Shown: positions 22,401 to 34,519 of the stretch, piece after piece
Layout: each line of letters begins with the position of its first letter
How positions within the stretch are numbered: the stretch's first letter is position 1
Assembly (NCBI GenBank): GCA_027625915.1
Contig: JANTQA010000057.1
Coordinates: forward strand, 3,286,001-3,350,000
Direction: 5' to 3'
DNA from: Anaeramoeba flamelloides
Lineage: Eukaryota > Metamonada > Anaeramoebidae
DNA: 64,000 nt
Position numbers and translations under genes: made by a program
The notes under the pieces: model-generated
Database searches by the model: none
What the model was told of the DNA's origin: nothing
Seen by the model: only the letters and a program-made list of their open reading frames with translations

Positions 22401-25400
22401 GAATAATTAATTCCCTTTTATTGATTTGACTGAATAACACAATGGCGAATTATTATTTGATATTAATGTTTTTTTTTTTAATTTAATTGGTTGCAATATA
22501 AACTATCTTTCATAATAATTGGCCCATTAAAAATCAAATTTTAAATAAAAATATTTTTAATAATTGAAGTTATCTATTATAATATAAAAATTTAGATTTT
22601 AATATTCAATACTATACTCAAGAGATATTTATTTTTTGTCTAAAAATAAAAGAAAAAAAAATAAAAAAAACTGTTAAAAAAAATTGGGCCATTTATTTTG
22701 AAAGAAGCATTACATGAAAAATAGAAAATTTAAAAAAGTAAAAAAACCCATTTATCGATTCTCCTTCCATTTGAATAACTAAATCTAATCTCCTTTTCAT
22801 ATTTGAAACCAAATTTTTCATTAATTCATCTGTTACTTCTTTCAAATTTTTCATTTTCATTTTCCATTTTAACAAAACACTGTTGAAAAAATAAAAAAGA
22901 GAAAAAATGATTTATTTGCAAACTTTTCATTGTGAGAGGAAAAACTTCAAAACGATACAAAATCAATTCATTATTCAAATGTAAGGTGGGACATTTATTA
23001 TGAAATTTAGTTTAGATTAATCGTTACTTTTTGTGATTTCAAAGATTATCTTAATGTATACAATTAAAAAACATATTTACCTTGTTTTCTTTAGATTACG
23101 CTTGAAAAAACAATGTAAAGATCAAGATTTTTAATTGATATATTTGTCAACTTTCGTTTTTCTTTATGATTTTTTTTTTTAACAATTGATATTTTTTGGA
23201 TTTGATTTTTTTTTTTATTTTTTTTTTCAAGTTAGCCATACCTTCATGTTTAGGTATCTCATTATTAGCAAATAGTAACTTGATATTTTGACAGTTCTAG
23301 ATTATTTTCATTAATTAACAATAGTGAAATCTATCATTTTACGCTTAAATTTATGAAAGGAAAAAAAAAGTATAAGGGCGTCTAGAGTGTAATCTACACT
23401 TCCCCATCAATAAAAAAAAAAAAAAACTTGATCTTTTTCCTTTGTAACTCTTCTTCCGAAGATAAAGAAAATCCAGCCAGGAAAAAAATGGAAAAAAAAT
23501 AAAAAAAATGTTTTATTAAACGAAAATAAGTTGAATAAGTAAGAAAATTAAAAAGAAAGTTGAAAATTAAAGAAAATATTTTTTTATTTAACCACCATTT
23601 ATTAAAATAGTTTGTTTCTTTTGTTGAATTTAGTGAAATAAAATATTAATAAATTATTATAAAAAATTAGGTAAGAAAACAAAACATACAAAAAAAAAAA
23701 AAAAAAAAGCGATAATATAGAAAGACCAATAAATCCTAGTCGTTAATCAATGATACAATAGTATCAAACCCTTTTACAAAGCTATTAAAAAATTATCATT
23801 TAAACCACAAAAACAATCCTTCTTATCAAATAGTGTAAATCTAACCTACTTTAACTTAAAAAGGCAAAATCAACAATTTTTTCTCAAAATACTTCTCAAT
23901 TTTACTTTGTGATTTCTATTCCTTTCAAAGCTTATGGATCTTCTTTTTTTTTTTTTTTTATCTATTTAATAAAATTACACAATATCTCAAATAAATAATC
24001 AAAATTCAATAAATTTCTTTTCTAGTTTTTTCAATTGACAATAATATCACAATAAAAATAAAAACTAATAAAAATAATTTTAAATTAAATATTTCATTAT
24101 AATATTATTTCTTTATTTTTCTAAAAAAAATCAAAAAAGGAATTTTTATTTCCATTAAGAAATCAAAAAATATTAGATCAAACGAATATACAACAAGTTT
24201 TTAATAATATTGAATCAATTTATGGGTTAAATTCAAGATTATACGATGATTTAATTAAAAGACAAGTAAATTTATCCACCCTACAATGGGCAGATATTTT
24301 TTCTCATTTTGTCCCATTTTTGAAATTATATTCTGAATTTATTTCAAATTATAATAATTCCTTATCTGCGATTAGCCGAAATATAAAAAAAAATCCAAAA
24401 TTTGCTAAATTTTTAAAGCAATCATATGACTTGCAAAAATTAAAAGGATTAAAACTTTCTGATTTATTAATCACGCCTATCCAACGAATTCCAAGATATG
24501 TATTATTAATACAAGTAATTATTTATTTATTTGTTTATTTGTTTTTATCTATTATTTTCAATTTTTTTAACAATTCTTTTTAATAAATTTTTTCAACCAT
24601 TTTAAAACAAATTTACATAAATACAAAAATCCATTTGTCAATATATATAAATGATTATATGTTTTTACAATTATACAATTTATTACAGGGTGTTGTTGAA
24701 AGTATGGATAAAAATCATCAAGAAAGAACCAAATTTCAAACAGTGTTAGAAAAATTATTAGAAGTGGCAAATTATGTAAATAAATCAAAATCACATTCTG
24801 ATAATTTAAAAAAATTAGTGAACCTTCAAATTAAAACAGAAGGTTCTGATATAAATTTAAATTTAGTATCTGGTAGGAAATTAATAATGGAAAATCATTT
24901 AATTGAAAAAGATCACCCAACACCAACCAAAAGTTGGGGAATTTTATTTAATGATCTTTTTATTTCTGGAACAAAAATTGCCGAAGGTAATTTTGAAGCC
25001 AGATTAATTTTACCTATAGATTCCATCAAACTGCAAAATATTAATTCATTTTCAGGTAAATAATTTTTTATTTCACAAGTTTATTTAATTTTTTTTTTTT
25101 ATTTATTTAATATTCATAAAGTCATATAATCTTTTATCAAGGCTTTGTTTTTTTTTTTTTTTTTTTTTATCTATTTTTTTTTTTTTTCGATAATACTTTT
25201 ATTTTAATTCAATTAAACTCAACACATTTGTCTATTTTTACTGAGATTTTATAAATTGTGATAAAAAAAAAAAATTATCAAAAAAAGTTGAAAAAAATTC
25301 AATAACATCATTTTAAAATAATAATTCTAAACTTTTTTTAGTTTAAAGATTGAATTTATTTCAAAAACTTTATTTCTAATTTTATTTTCAATAATTTATA

Positions 25401-28400
25401 AAAGTTCAAGAAATTTTAAGAAAATAATTTTTTTGAAATATTAATTGAGTCACTAACAAACTATGTAAACTATTTTTCAAAAATTTTAAATCACTTTATA
25501 ATGTTAATGGAAGTTGTTTTGAGACTTTATTTTAGATTCTTATCAAAAAAATATTTTCAAATTTTTGTTTTTCATTTGTTTTTCTTTTTCTTCAAATTTT
25601 TGTTTTTCTTTTGTTTTTCTTTTTCTTTTTTTTTTTTTTTTTTTTAAAAAAAGATCATGTGGAAAAAAAAAGAGATCTTCGAAAAGACAAATAATCACTC
25701 AGAAAATTGAGACTATGTAATGTCTTTGAAAATGGATTTAATTATTCATAAAAAATCTTGGTGTTCAACTTTTTTTCAGTGAAAGTTCAGTAATAAAAAA
25801 TCTGTAATGCTCATTTCAAAAATTGTGACTCACTTTTTTTTAGTTTTTGGTTTTATTTTTTTTAATTTTTAAAATATCCGGCTTTTATAGATTTAGAATG
25901 ACTTAAAAGCGAATTACAAATCATATTTAATTATTAATTGTTCTTGAATACTAAAGAATATTTTTTTTTTTCTATTTATTATTTCAGGTGAGTCACAATT
26001 TTTGAAAAAGAGTTTATATATATATATATATATCAATGGTAGTACAATTTTTCGTTTTAAAATCATGAAAGACTTATAAAATCGTCCTTTTTCGATTATT
26101 TTATATGTTTTTTCATTTCATTTGATGTTTATGTTTTTTGTTTTTTGAAAAAATCCTCAAATTCTTTTGAAATCATACTTTACGTTTTTGGGCTGTGAAA
26201 AAATGAAAAAGAAAAAAAATAAAAACAAGGAATAAAAAAAACAATTATATACACAGATAGAACGCAATTGCCTTAAAATCCTTGGAAAACAATGTGAATT
26301 CACGATTTTCAATTTAAGTGGGGGGGGTTGTATTTAAAACCATGAAAATAGTTTGATTTTCTCTTTTGAAAACACCAAAACAATATAAAGTAGGTTTTCA
26401 GTTTAAAACTCTTGAAAATTGTCAACTCTTTAAACACTGAGAAAAAGAATTGATTTTTTTTTTAAAAAAATTACGAGTTGGGGAAGAAAAGTAGTCAAAA
26501 TTTAACTTTTTTACCAATTCAAAATTAGATCAGCTCAACTAATTTTTTGTATTTTGGTTACATATATTTATCAGACAAACGAATTTTACGCGTCGCTCAT
26601 GCATGAAAAACGCGTTTAATGAAATCAAAAAAATCTGCATACCTGTATATATATATAATTCAATTTATTATTTCAGGTGAGTCACAATTTTTGAAATGGA
26701 GTTTATTCTCAAAAAATGATTGACAAAATTTCTTTTTTAGATATTTTGCTTCAAGCATATTGTACAACAATTTAATAATATATGTAATTTTGCAAAATTG
26801 ATGTATTTTATTAAAATATTATCTAGGTGTTTAACTTCAATTTAATAATTAATTTAATTCATCAAGATTAGAGCCTTTGTGTTCATTATTATTTAAAGTT
26901 TAAAAAATTGGTTTATTTATTATTGGTTAATCAAATTTTTGAGAAAAAAGAAAATTCAATTTAATCCCTGAAAAAAAAAATTTGAAAAACTTGAAAATTT
27001 ATGAAATACAAGAACACCTTTAGATCGTTTTTTTTTGATCTAAATAATCTTCTAGTGTTTTTGTAAACAATTATTCAAGAAATTTATTTTTAAAAGTATT
27101 TTTTAAAAAACTTGAAATTTTCCTAAATAACAATTAAAATACTTTTTATTTATTTATCATCTCAATTCCGAGTTTTAAAAGTATATTTAAATTACTGAGT
27201 GAGTACTTGTGTAACTTTTATTGATTATTTTCTTGATCATTAAAGAATTGACAAAGAAATTTTCTATTTATATTTTCAGAATTAATTATTTTTTTTTTTT
27301 TAAATTATTCATTTGTACACTTTAATTTATTCTTTGATATCTTTAAAATAGATAGTTAGTTCTTACAGTTATTATTTTAAAAATCAAAAGAAAAGTTTTT
27401 TTTTGAAAAATACACCATTGTTTCCGCAAGTCACATATCTCTTTTTTTCTTTCATTTTATTTTTTCAAGAATAAAAAGCAATTTATTAGTAAACTAATTT
27501 TTATAGTATAATGTTGATTTATTTTTCCGTTATATGTTTTTTATTTTTTTTATTTTTAATATAAACTAAATTCCAAAAATTTGGACCAGTTAAAACAGTT
27601 GAAAGAATAACAATACTACAGTTTACATTCAATTTGGAAATAATTTTGATTTTACAAATTATTTCATTTCTTGTCTTTTTTGTTTTGTTTTCATTTCGTT
27701 TTTTTCTAGTTACATAATCTGTTTCGTTAGATCTGGAAATTTTTTTCGATGGTTGGTAGAAGGCTAGTGTTGAGTCTTTTAAAATAGAAAAACCACATAC
27801 AATTGGTCGATGGTATCTTATCATTTGATCGATCAATAATTTTTGGTGAAATTTAAACAAATTTACCAATACATTTTTTTTTTAAAGCTCGTTTCATTAT
27901 TTTAGATACACAGATTTTTTTTTTTGAGTTTTTTTATATTTTTTTCTTTTATTTGGAGAAAAATGATTACTTATAAAACCATTAATACTGGGAAACTTAA
28001 ATGTGATTTAATATTACATTTCGAAAAATATATTAAATTAGGTTTTTTTTTTGCCTTATTTTTGATTTTGTGTGTGTACCAAAATTTTGGAATGGGGCTT
28101 ATAATTGTAAAATTCAATTTATATTCCTCATTCAAATAATAATTCTCTAGACTTCATATTCGTTGAGATTGCTTTTTTTAAATATAAACCTTTATCTCAT
28201 TTTTCAACACCTCATAAAAAAAAAAAAAAAAAAAAACTAATATTTCTTCTTAAAATATTAATATATATTTCTTCTTTAAATATTAATCTATTTCTTATTC
28301 CTTAAAATGAATATTTTTAATCTAACTAATGAAAAAAAAAAAAAAAAAAAATATATATAAATAGGACCAAAAAATAGTTTCCAACTTTCATTTTGTAAAA

Positions 28401-31400
28401 GAAATTTTTTCTTTTTTGCTGATAATTATTTGCATAAAGAAAGGTGGCTATCAAAAATCAATGAAGTAATCAATGAAATAGAAATACAACGAAAATCATT
28501 ACTTAGCCGTACTTTGTGGACAAAAATTAAAACCACTGGTTTAAAACCCCCGCCTTTACATTGGTCCAAAGGTTGTATTTATAAAGAGCATTTTTATGTC
28601 TATGGTGGGAAAACACAAAACCAATTTCCTAATTTGGAAACAAATAAATTATATCGAATTTCATTACGTAAATCATTTTTCTATTTTCTTCTTCATATAG
28701 TTAAGTTATAAAGTTTTCAAATTTTCATTTTTTATATTGGACTTTGATTAAAAATAAATTTTAGCAAATAAAAATTGGGAAATTGTTACTACAGAAGAGG
28801 GTGAAGTTCCGTCTCCACGGTTTGGGCATACAATGTCTTTAGTTGGTAACACAATAATTATTTTTGGAGGAACTAATGGAAAAAAAAGATTTGGTGATTT
28901 ACATCTATTCTCCGTTGAGGAATCTATTTGGAGCAACAATCCAGAAACATATGGCGATCATCCAAGTGCTCGTTCAGGCCATTCTGCTTCAGTAATAGGC
29001 AATCAATTATGGATATTTGGTGGGAGATCTCAAAATGGGGTAAGTATTTTTTTCAAAAAATAAAACAAAAAACAAAAAACAATACCAGAAATCATAGTTG
29101 AGAATTCCATTAATGCTATCAAAATCAAATCAAATTGAATTGAATTGAAGAAAACCAAATCAAATAATGAATTCTCAAATTCAAATATTTTTTATTACTA
29201 TTATATTTTTCATCAAGAGATTCAGTATATTTATTTTAATAATTTCAACTTTTGATTTTTTTTTTTTTTTTTATTCTTTTTTATCTTTTCAATACGAAAA
29301 AACTTCTTTAAATAGCAATTTTTGAATGATTTATTTTGCTTTGATCATGAAACATATATTTGGTATCAATTAGAAATTGATGGAAATATACCCTCTCCAA
29401 GAGCATGGCATGTTTCAAATTTTGTTGATGAACAATTAATTATTTTTGGTGGAGGATCAATCTCAAGTAATATTTTAGAATTTTTTGTTTTTTGTTTTTT
29501 CTTCTTCATTTCAAATTTGTTTTGAGTATTTTCTCAAATAATAATGATAGAATACTCAAAAAAAAATACATTTGTTTTCAAAATACAAATTTAAGAATTC
29601 ACGAAAACAAGAGAGATTAACAACTCCTAACAATATAAAATAATTATTTTCAATAGTTCTGAATTATTTAAATCTTGAGATTAAATAATTCTAAATAAAG
29701 AGAAAATAAATTTAAAATATTTAATATTTCCTTATTTAATTAATTGGGATAATCATCAATATTTAAATTGCATAACAAATCGGCAAATTGGTGATTAAAT
29801 TATCTTTCATGAGTAATATGGAAATTATCACCAATTTTTTGTTTTTTGCTGATATCAAACAATATTTCTGATAGTATAAAAAAATCAGGATAATCTACAA
29901 ATTCACGGCAATACAAAAAAAAAATGTTGTAATAAATGAAGTTAAATTTTGGTTTTAAATTTGCTCTTAAAAAATTAACTTATAAAATCAATAAATATTA
30001 TTAGAATTATAGACTTTGTTTCTTTCAAAGGGTAAAATTTTTTTTTTCCAATATCAATTATTTTTTATTATTGAACTTTAAATAAGTAGAATAATAAACA
30101 TCAGAGAATACTTGGCATCAAAGAATTGTTGATATACTTATGGAGCAAAAATAATAAATCAATATATTTTCTTAAAAATTGAAAAAACGAAAAATATTTA
30201 TTACCCTATTGAGAAAAACAAAAATGTTCGTTTTGACCTTCTACTGGTATTTGAATAATATTTAGGAAACAATTTCAACTTCATTTTCCGTACTATTCTT
30301 TGACAAATCAAGTCCCCAAACGAAGTAGGTTGGTATTTGTGGTCTCTATTTGAATAAGTAAATTAAAAAACAAAAATGTTCATTTTTATCTTCAATTGAA
30401 GATCCAAATAAAATTCCAATAGAAATTAATATGATTTTTTTACAATCATTTTTACGCTTTCAATAACAGTAGAATAATACATTTTTACAAAGTGACTGTT
30501 GATCTTGCAATAAAAAAATTTTTTTCTAAATGAATTAGGTATCAAAAAAAAAAGAAAAAAGCATAACAGTGAAAAAATGTTTTCCAATTTTAAAATTTCC
30601 AAAATTATATTTTTTCTAATCTCCATTCAAACCCTTTAAATACATGTAATTCATTCATTGCAACTGGTCCCCTTTGACCGGAAAATGGTTTATTTCCAAG
30701 TTACCCATACTTTCATGTTTTGTTACCCAGTGCTATTAAGTAGCCACTTGATCTTTTTCCTTTGGAACTCTTCTTCTCAATATAAAAAAAAATCAGCCAG
30801 GGGAAAATGGGAAAAAAAAACAAATTTAACTTGTTTATAATTTAAAAAAAAATAACAAGTAGTTTAAATGTTCAGAACCAATAAGTTTACTTTGGTACTG
30901 TTCCATCCTATGAAAAAAATCGAAAATTTTTGATTAATGAATTAATTCAAATTAATAATAATAATAAATAATAAAAATAATATCTTGGATATTATTCAAA
31001 ATATAGAATCATTATTTATTCTGTCATTGGTTAATGATCAAGAAAAATATGATTCTTAATTGAAATTTCTAAACAAAAATTTAGTGTTTCAGGGAAGTGT
31101 AGTAGAGTGCCGTCAATAAAACCTAACAAAAGGTGTAGTCAAGTGCCGTTAAGTGCCGCAGAGTGCCTAGGTTTTCCAGAATTCAAAAAAATGGAGAAAA
31201 ATCTTTGATTTTACTCAATTCTTTTAAATTCTGGAAAAGTTATCAGCTGTTTTTTTTTACTTTTTGTTTTTGTTCCGAAAATCTATCAATTTTCTGTTTA
31301 TTAAAAAAACCTCAAAAAAACCTAACGAAAATCTATTGATTTTCTAAATAAAATAAAAAACCTCAAAAAAACCTAAAGAAGATCTATTGATTTTCTAATC

Positions 31401-32188
31401 AAACTAGAAATTAAAAAAAACCGAATGGCTGTAAAAGGAAATTAATTTCCTCCCTTCAAAATAAAAAAAAAAAAAAAAGAAATTTATGATACCTGCCTGT
31501 TTGATTTAAATAATTTTTTGAATATTATAAAAAACTGGACCTATATAGAATGGAACAAAATACACCTCAATTTATGGAGCGAATATGATTATTAAGTGAA
31601 TCATCAACTCTTATTCGTTAGAATAATATCTATAATTATAAGTTAATTGCAAATGCAAGCATGATTGGCAGTGATCTAATTCTTTAGAGAATTTTCAGCA
31701 TTATTAGTTATATTTATCTTAATAGCTTATTTGAATTAGAGATATGGTAGGATCAAATAATAGTGTTGTTATCCCTTTAATGAAAAAAAAATAAAAAAAA
31801 AAAGATAAATTTTTAGTAAATAGATTTGTATTTTTTATTTTATTATTAAATCTGTTATTTTAATAAGAATTTAAATGTTTCCAAAAGGATAGTTATTGGA
31901 TTGTTTTAGCATATAATGAAATTATAAAAAATTGCTTAAATTTCTTTCTTCTTAATTAAAAATAATTTTTATTCAATAAATAGCATAATTAAAAATAAAC
32001 TATTTTTCATAAATTTTGACTCACTTTATAATGTTAATGGGAGTTGTTTTGAGGGTTTATTCCAGTATTCTTTACAAAAAATATTTGCAAATTTTTGGAT
32101 CAGAATCATTTTTTCTAATTTTGCAAATTTTAGTTTTGCTTTTTCAAATTTTTGTTTTTCTTTTTCTTTTACAAAATTTTCTTTTTTT

Positions 32189-32224
<36 letters not shown>

Positions 32225-34519
32225 TCATGTGGAAAAAAAAGAGATCTTCGAAAAGACAAATAATCACTAAGAAAATTTCGACTATGTAATGTCTTTGAAA
32301 ATGGATTTGATTATTCATAAAAAATCTTGGTGTTCAACTTTTTTTCAGTGAAAGTTCAGTAATAAAAAATCTGTAATGCTCATTTCAAAAATTGTGACTC
32401 ACTTTTTTTTAGTTTTTGGTTTTATTTTTTTTAATTTTTACTATATCAGGCTTTTATAGATTTAGAATGACTTAAAAGAGAATTACAAGTCATATTTAGT
32501 TATTAATTGTTCTTGAATACTAAAGGATAATTTTTTTTTTTCAAATTATTATTTCAGGTGAGTCACAATTTTTGAAAAAGAGTTTACAATAAAGAAAAAT
32601 AATTGTGAAACAAAAAATTCATTTTTACTAATTTTCGGTTTGTTGAGACATATTTCCAAAACAATCATTAAAAATCTCAAAATAATTTAAATTTTACATT
32701 GATAGTTTTAAAAATTATTAAAACAAACCTTTGGATTTTTTACAAATATACAAAATAATATTCAAATTCAAACAAATCTAATTAAATCAATAAAAATATA
32801 AAAATTTAAAAATAAAATATAATAATAATAATAATAATAAACACATTAGAAACATTTGACGATGTTTGGGTTTATGAATTAAGATCAGAAAAATGGTACG
32901 AAGCGGATGTTAAAGGAAGAGAACCACAGCCGAGATACGCGCATAGCTCTGTCAAAATTGGGAATCGTATTTGGTATTTTGGAGGAGTATCTGCTTTTGA
33001 TGAGGACATTCCAACAACCATATTAGATATGGAAACTGCAACGTGGGATTATGTTAATGAAGATGGTGATTGCCCTTTAATTCGATCAAGGCACATTTCA
33101 TCGATTTTTGATGAAGAAAAAGAACAAATATTGTTGTTTAGTGGGGAATACGAAGGGGGGTATTCTAATGAGTTTTATATTTTAGATACTCATTATAAAA
33201 AAGGGATGATTGATTTGAAAAATCAATTAAATAATGATAAAATTGAAGAAATGGAGACATCAAAAATTGATGAGGATGAGAAGGAGAATGAATTCAAAAC
33301 AGAAGGGCAAGAAGAAATCAAAGAAGAAAAACTCGGCAAGAAGAAGAAAGAAAAGAATATTAATCATAAGCAAAAGCAAAAGCAAAAACAAAAGCAAGAA
33401 AAAAGCAATAATTTAAAAAATAGGCAAAAAAGTCAAAAAAGAAAAATTCTAAAAAGGGTCAAAAGTAAAAAAAAACTTAAAATGAAGAAAAATGATAAGC
33501 CTTCTCCACAAAAAAAAGAAACTTTCGAATTGGGAAAGAACAGAAATGAAACAATAAGGAAACTGGAACTACAATCAAAGAAACATTTACTTTTAACGAG
33601 TGGTTCAAAAATGGGTGACAATTTGCAAGCAGATAGCAAAGGTGTAAGTCGGAGAAATAGACGTTCATATACTTTGCGAGCCCCCAGTTCAACAAAAAAA
33701 CAAGATTTCAAACTGCAAATTCCAAACAAAAAATTACCACCAATACCAAAGTTTCAAAATTTTTCTTATTTGGGTAATATTAATTTTAATGGTAATGTAA
33801 ATCTCAATAAAAATCATAATAGTGTTGTTAAAAAAAGTGGAAATAATAATATTAAAAAAAGTGAAAATAATAATATTAAAAAAAATTATAATGATAAAAA
33901 AATTTCTGAAAAGTCGGCGCCTCCAAAAAGAATTATAAATGAGACACCAAAAAAAAACCTTACAGATTTACCAAAAACGAATAATCAGCTTAATAACAAA
34001 AATAAGAATGGTCAAAGTTTAAATAAACCAAAAGATTTGTCAAATAATGGAACAAAAACAGAAAACAATTTTTCTACACCAAAAAATACAAATAATCAAC
34101 GTATATTCCAAAAATCCTATAGTATTGATTTCCAAAGAAAAAGAAACACAATTGAGCTACGTGGGTTTAATCTATTAAAATTGAAACAGCAGCAGCAGCC
34201 ACCACAGCAAAAACAAAAACAAAAACAAAAGCAAAAGCAACCTCCCCGAATTCCAATAAGAAAACATACCCGTCATAAATCTCAATATAACATTAAAAAA
34301 AAGACAAATATTTTTCACAAAAAAAATTTTTCCAGTGATATTCTAATTTTACCCTCGAATAATATCGAAAATAGTAATTTATATAGAAACAAAATTCAAA
34401 ATCCAAAAGAATCCACCAATGATAAGAATTTTCATGCAAAGGATTTAAAACAATCAAAAGAGAAAAAGAAAAAGAAAAAGCGTTTTCGTTTTATTAAAAA
34501 AAAAAAAAAAAAAAATTAA
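19405..34519 (+). CDS. RhoGEF (DH-PH) protein fused to a kelch propeller
   Basis: Eight exons: 19405-19660, 19881-19978, 24140-24514, 24689-25055, 28365-28667, 28765-29039, 29316-29466, 32850-34519; about 1164 residues, all phases compatible. Residues 1-75 are charged and disordered; LQNVVRGFFL (about 76-85) is an IQ-like calmodulin-binding motif. The DH domain (about 95-290) has ELIETEKTYV (conserved region 1) and LSDLLITPIQRIPRYVLLI (region 3), the residues that contact Rho GTPases. A PH domain follows (about 305-400), split by a 3.3-kb intron and ending with the typical Trp helix KERWLSKINEV. Six kelch blades (about 425-725) show PSPRFGH, PSARSGH, PSPRAWH, PQPRYAH and repeated FGG turns. 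The tail (about 730-1164) is Lys/Asn/Gln-rich, with LPPIPK as a possible SH3 ligand. Expected role: activating a Rho/Rac GTPase at membranes, with the propeller as a protein-binding module. The domain combination is unusual. Confidence 0.9.
21922..22406. mobile_element. MITE with long terminal inverted repeats, family P
   Basis: The left end reads ATTCTGGAAAAAAATTGACA followed by aatgg and the right end closes with ttgacaatttttttccagaat, giving inverted repeats of about 35-40 bp with only a few mismatches. Length is about 485 bp. Only one copy was seen in the window. The open frame 21861-22151 overlaps its left end and is probably not a gene. Confidence 0.7.
22684..22990 (-). pseudogene. Tc1-like transposase C-terminal relic
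   Basis: Minus-strand frame 22875-22693 reads ELMKNLVSNMKRRLDLVIQ followed by a Gly-containing stretch, matching the characteristic end of Tc1-type transposases (L-V-x-S-M-x-x-R-x-x-x-V-I-x-x-x-G). Immediately beyond it is TTGGGCCATTTATTTTGAAAG, a plausible terminal repeat; similar ends read outward at 22508-22530 (cataataattggcccatt) and 22986 (gggacatttattatgaaa). The catalytic DDE part is absent, so this is a 5'-truncated element remnant in an intron. Confidence 0.6.
23228..23490 (+). repeat. Family-H repeat, copy 1, interrupted by a SINE-like element
   Basis: The outer parts match 30695-30815: caagtta(g/c)ccata(c)cttcatgtt, then acttgatctttttcctttg and aactcttctt...(a)atccagccagg. About 148 bp present here is absent in the other copy, with an 8-bp direct repeat AACTTGAT on each side (23277-23284 and 23425-23432). 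Confidence 0.7.
23285..23424 (+). mobile_element. SINE-like retroposon, copy 2, with target duplication and poly(A)
   Basis: 140 bp between two copies of AACTTGAT. It starts attttgacagttctagatta, contains gaaatctatcatttta and the small inverted repeat AGTGTA-atc-TACACT, and ends in a run of about 14 A. It aligns with 1107-1252. The uninterrupted family-H copy at 30695-30815 shows the pre-insertion state. A 3' poly(A) and a short direct target duplication are the marks of LINE-mobilised retroposition; no LINE is present in the window. Confidence 0.7.
25465..26016. mobile_element. Family-B MITE, copy 1
   Basis: Left end TAAACTATTTTTCAAAAATT and right end gtgagtcacaatttttgaaa closing with aagagttta are inverted repeats of about 28 bp. 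The interior has a long poly-T tract, then aagagatcttcgaaaagaca and the block ctatgtaatgtctttgaaaa. Other copies are at 31996-32586 (closest), 42583-43197 and about 52040-52540, with a solitary end at 26654-26706. If the outer TA is the target, this is Tc1/mariner-like. No transposase. Confidence 0.8.
26654..26706. repeat. Solitary right end of family B
   Basis: tttattatttcaggtgagtc followed by acaatttttgaaa and gagttta repeats the last 45 bp of the family-B MITE without the rest of the element. It could come from deletion or from an element using only this end. Confidence 0.65.
27560..28105. mobile_element. Family-F MITE, copy 2
   Basis: Left end aattccaaaaatttggacca, right end accaaaattttggaatgggg; the complement of the right end gives CCCCATTCCAAAATTTTGG, the same terminus as at 8989 and 56393. 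The interior is inverted relative to 8989-9520. The minus-strand frame 27869-27519 spans it and shares the KFHQ-LLIDQM motif with copy 1, but no catalytic motif is recognisable. Confidence 0.75.
30695..30815 (+). repeat. Family-H repeat, copy 2 (empty site)
   Basis: Matches the outer parts of 23228-23490 without interruption: caagttacccatactttcat, then acttgatctttttcctttgg. It carries the target sequence (C)ACTTGAT once, at 30746-30752, where the other copy has two flanking a SINE-like insertion. Confidence 0.65.
30895..31485. repeat. Family-G repeat, copy 2
   Basis: Aligns with 9545-9830 in its first half (aaaatatagaatcattattt, then agtgccgcagagtgcctagg against agagtgaccacaaagtacca). The 3' part (about 31266-31425) is a tandem array of about three units built on cctaacgaaaatctattgat with degenerate copies, the same motif that forms the hairpin in copy 1. 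Confidence 0.6.
31996..32586. mobile_element. Family-B MITE, copy 2
   Basis: Left end TAAACTATTTTTCATAAATT, right end ggtgagtcacaatttttgaa closing with agttta. The stretch 32220-32586 is nearly identical to 25650-26016, so the two copies are the youngest or most recently homogenised pair in the window. The open frames 32016-32270 (+) and 32026-32259 (-) are artefacts of its homopolymer runs. Confidence 0.8.

Larger units (their letters stand above)
19979..24139 (+). other. Long second intron of the DH-PH-kelch gene (4161 bp)
   Basis: Donor gtaagtg and acceptor caaaaaag, phase 0 on both sides; joining gives an uninterrupted DH helix (THLKNIVI-EFLFPLRN). Contents: a patch of less A+T-rich sequence at 20680-20890 with a 70-codon open stretch, a MITE with about 40-bp inverted ends (21922-22406), a Tc1 transposase C-terminal relic (22684-22990), a family-H repeat (23228-23490) interrupted by a SINE-like insertion (23285-23424), and long A or T runs near the 3' end. 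Confidence 0.8.
25056..28364 (+). other. Long fourth intron of the DH-PH-kelch gene (3309 bp)
   Basis: It splits the PH domain between FSG and PKNSFQLSF; phase 1 on both sides (g + GA). It holds a family-B MITE (25465-26016), a (TA)n run (26014-26031), a solitary family-B right end (26654-26706), and an inverted family-F MITE (27560-28105). The open frames 27519-27869 (-) and 27924-28139 (+) lie in the family-F element. Confidence 0.8.
29467..32849 (+). other. Long seventh intron of the DH-PH-kelch gene (3383 bp)
   Basis: It separates kelch blade 4 (FGGGSIS) from its last strands (KTFDDVWVYEL); phase 1 on both sides. Contents: unassigned A+T-rich sequence to about 30690, the empty-site family-H copy (30695-30815), a family-G copy (30895-31485), and a family-B MITE (31996-32586) close to the acceptor. 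An (AAT)n run lies just before the acceptor at 32820-32839. Confidence 0.8.

Noticed and set aside
28430-34519. Kelch region as a separate gene starting at an internal Met
   Set aside because: The exon 28365-28667 begins upstream of that Met with PH-domain sequence, and splice phases join it to the DH exon.
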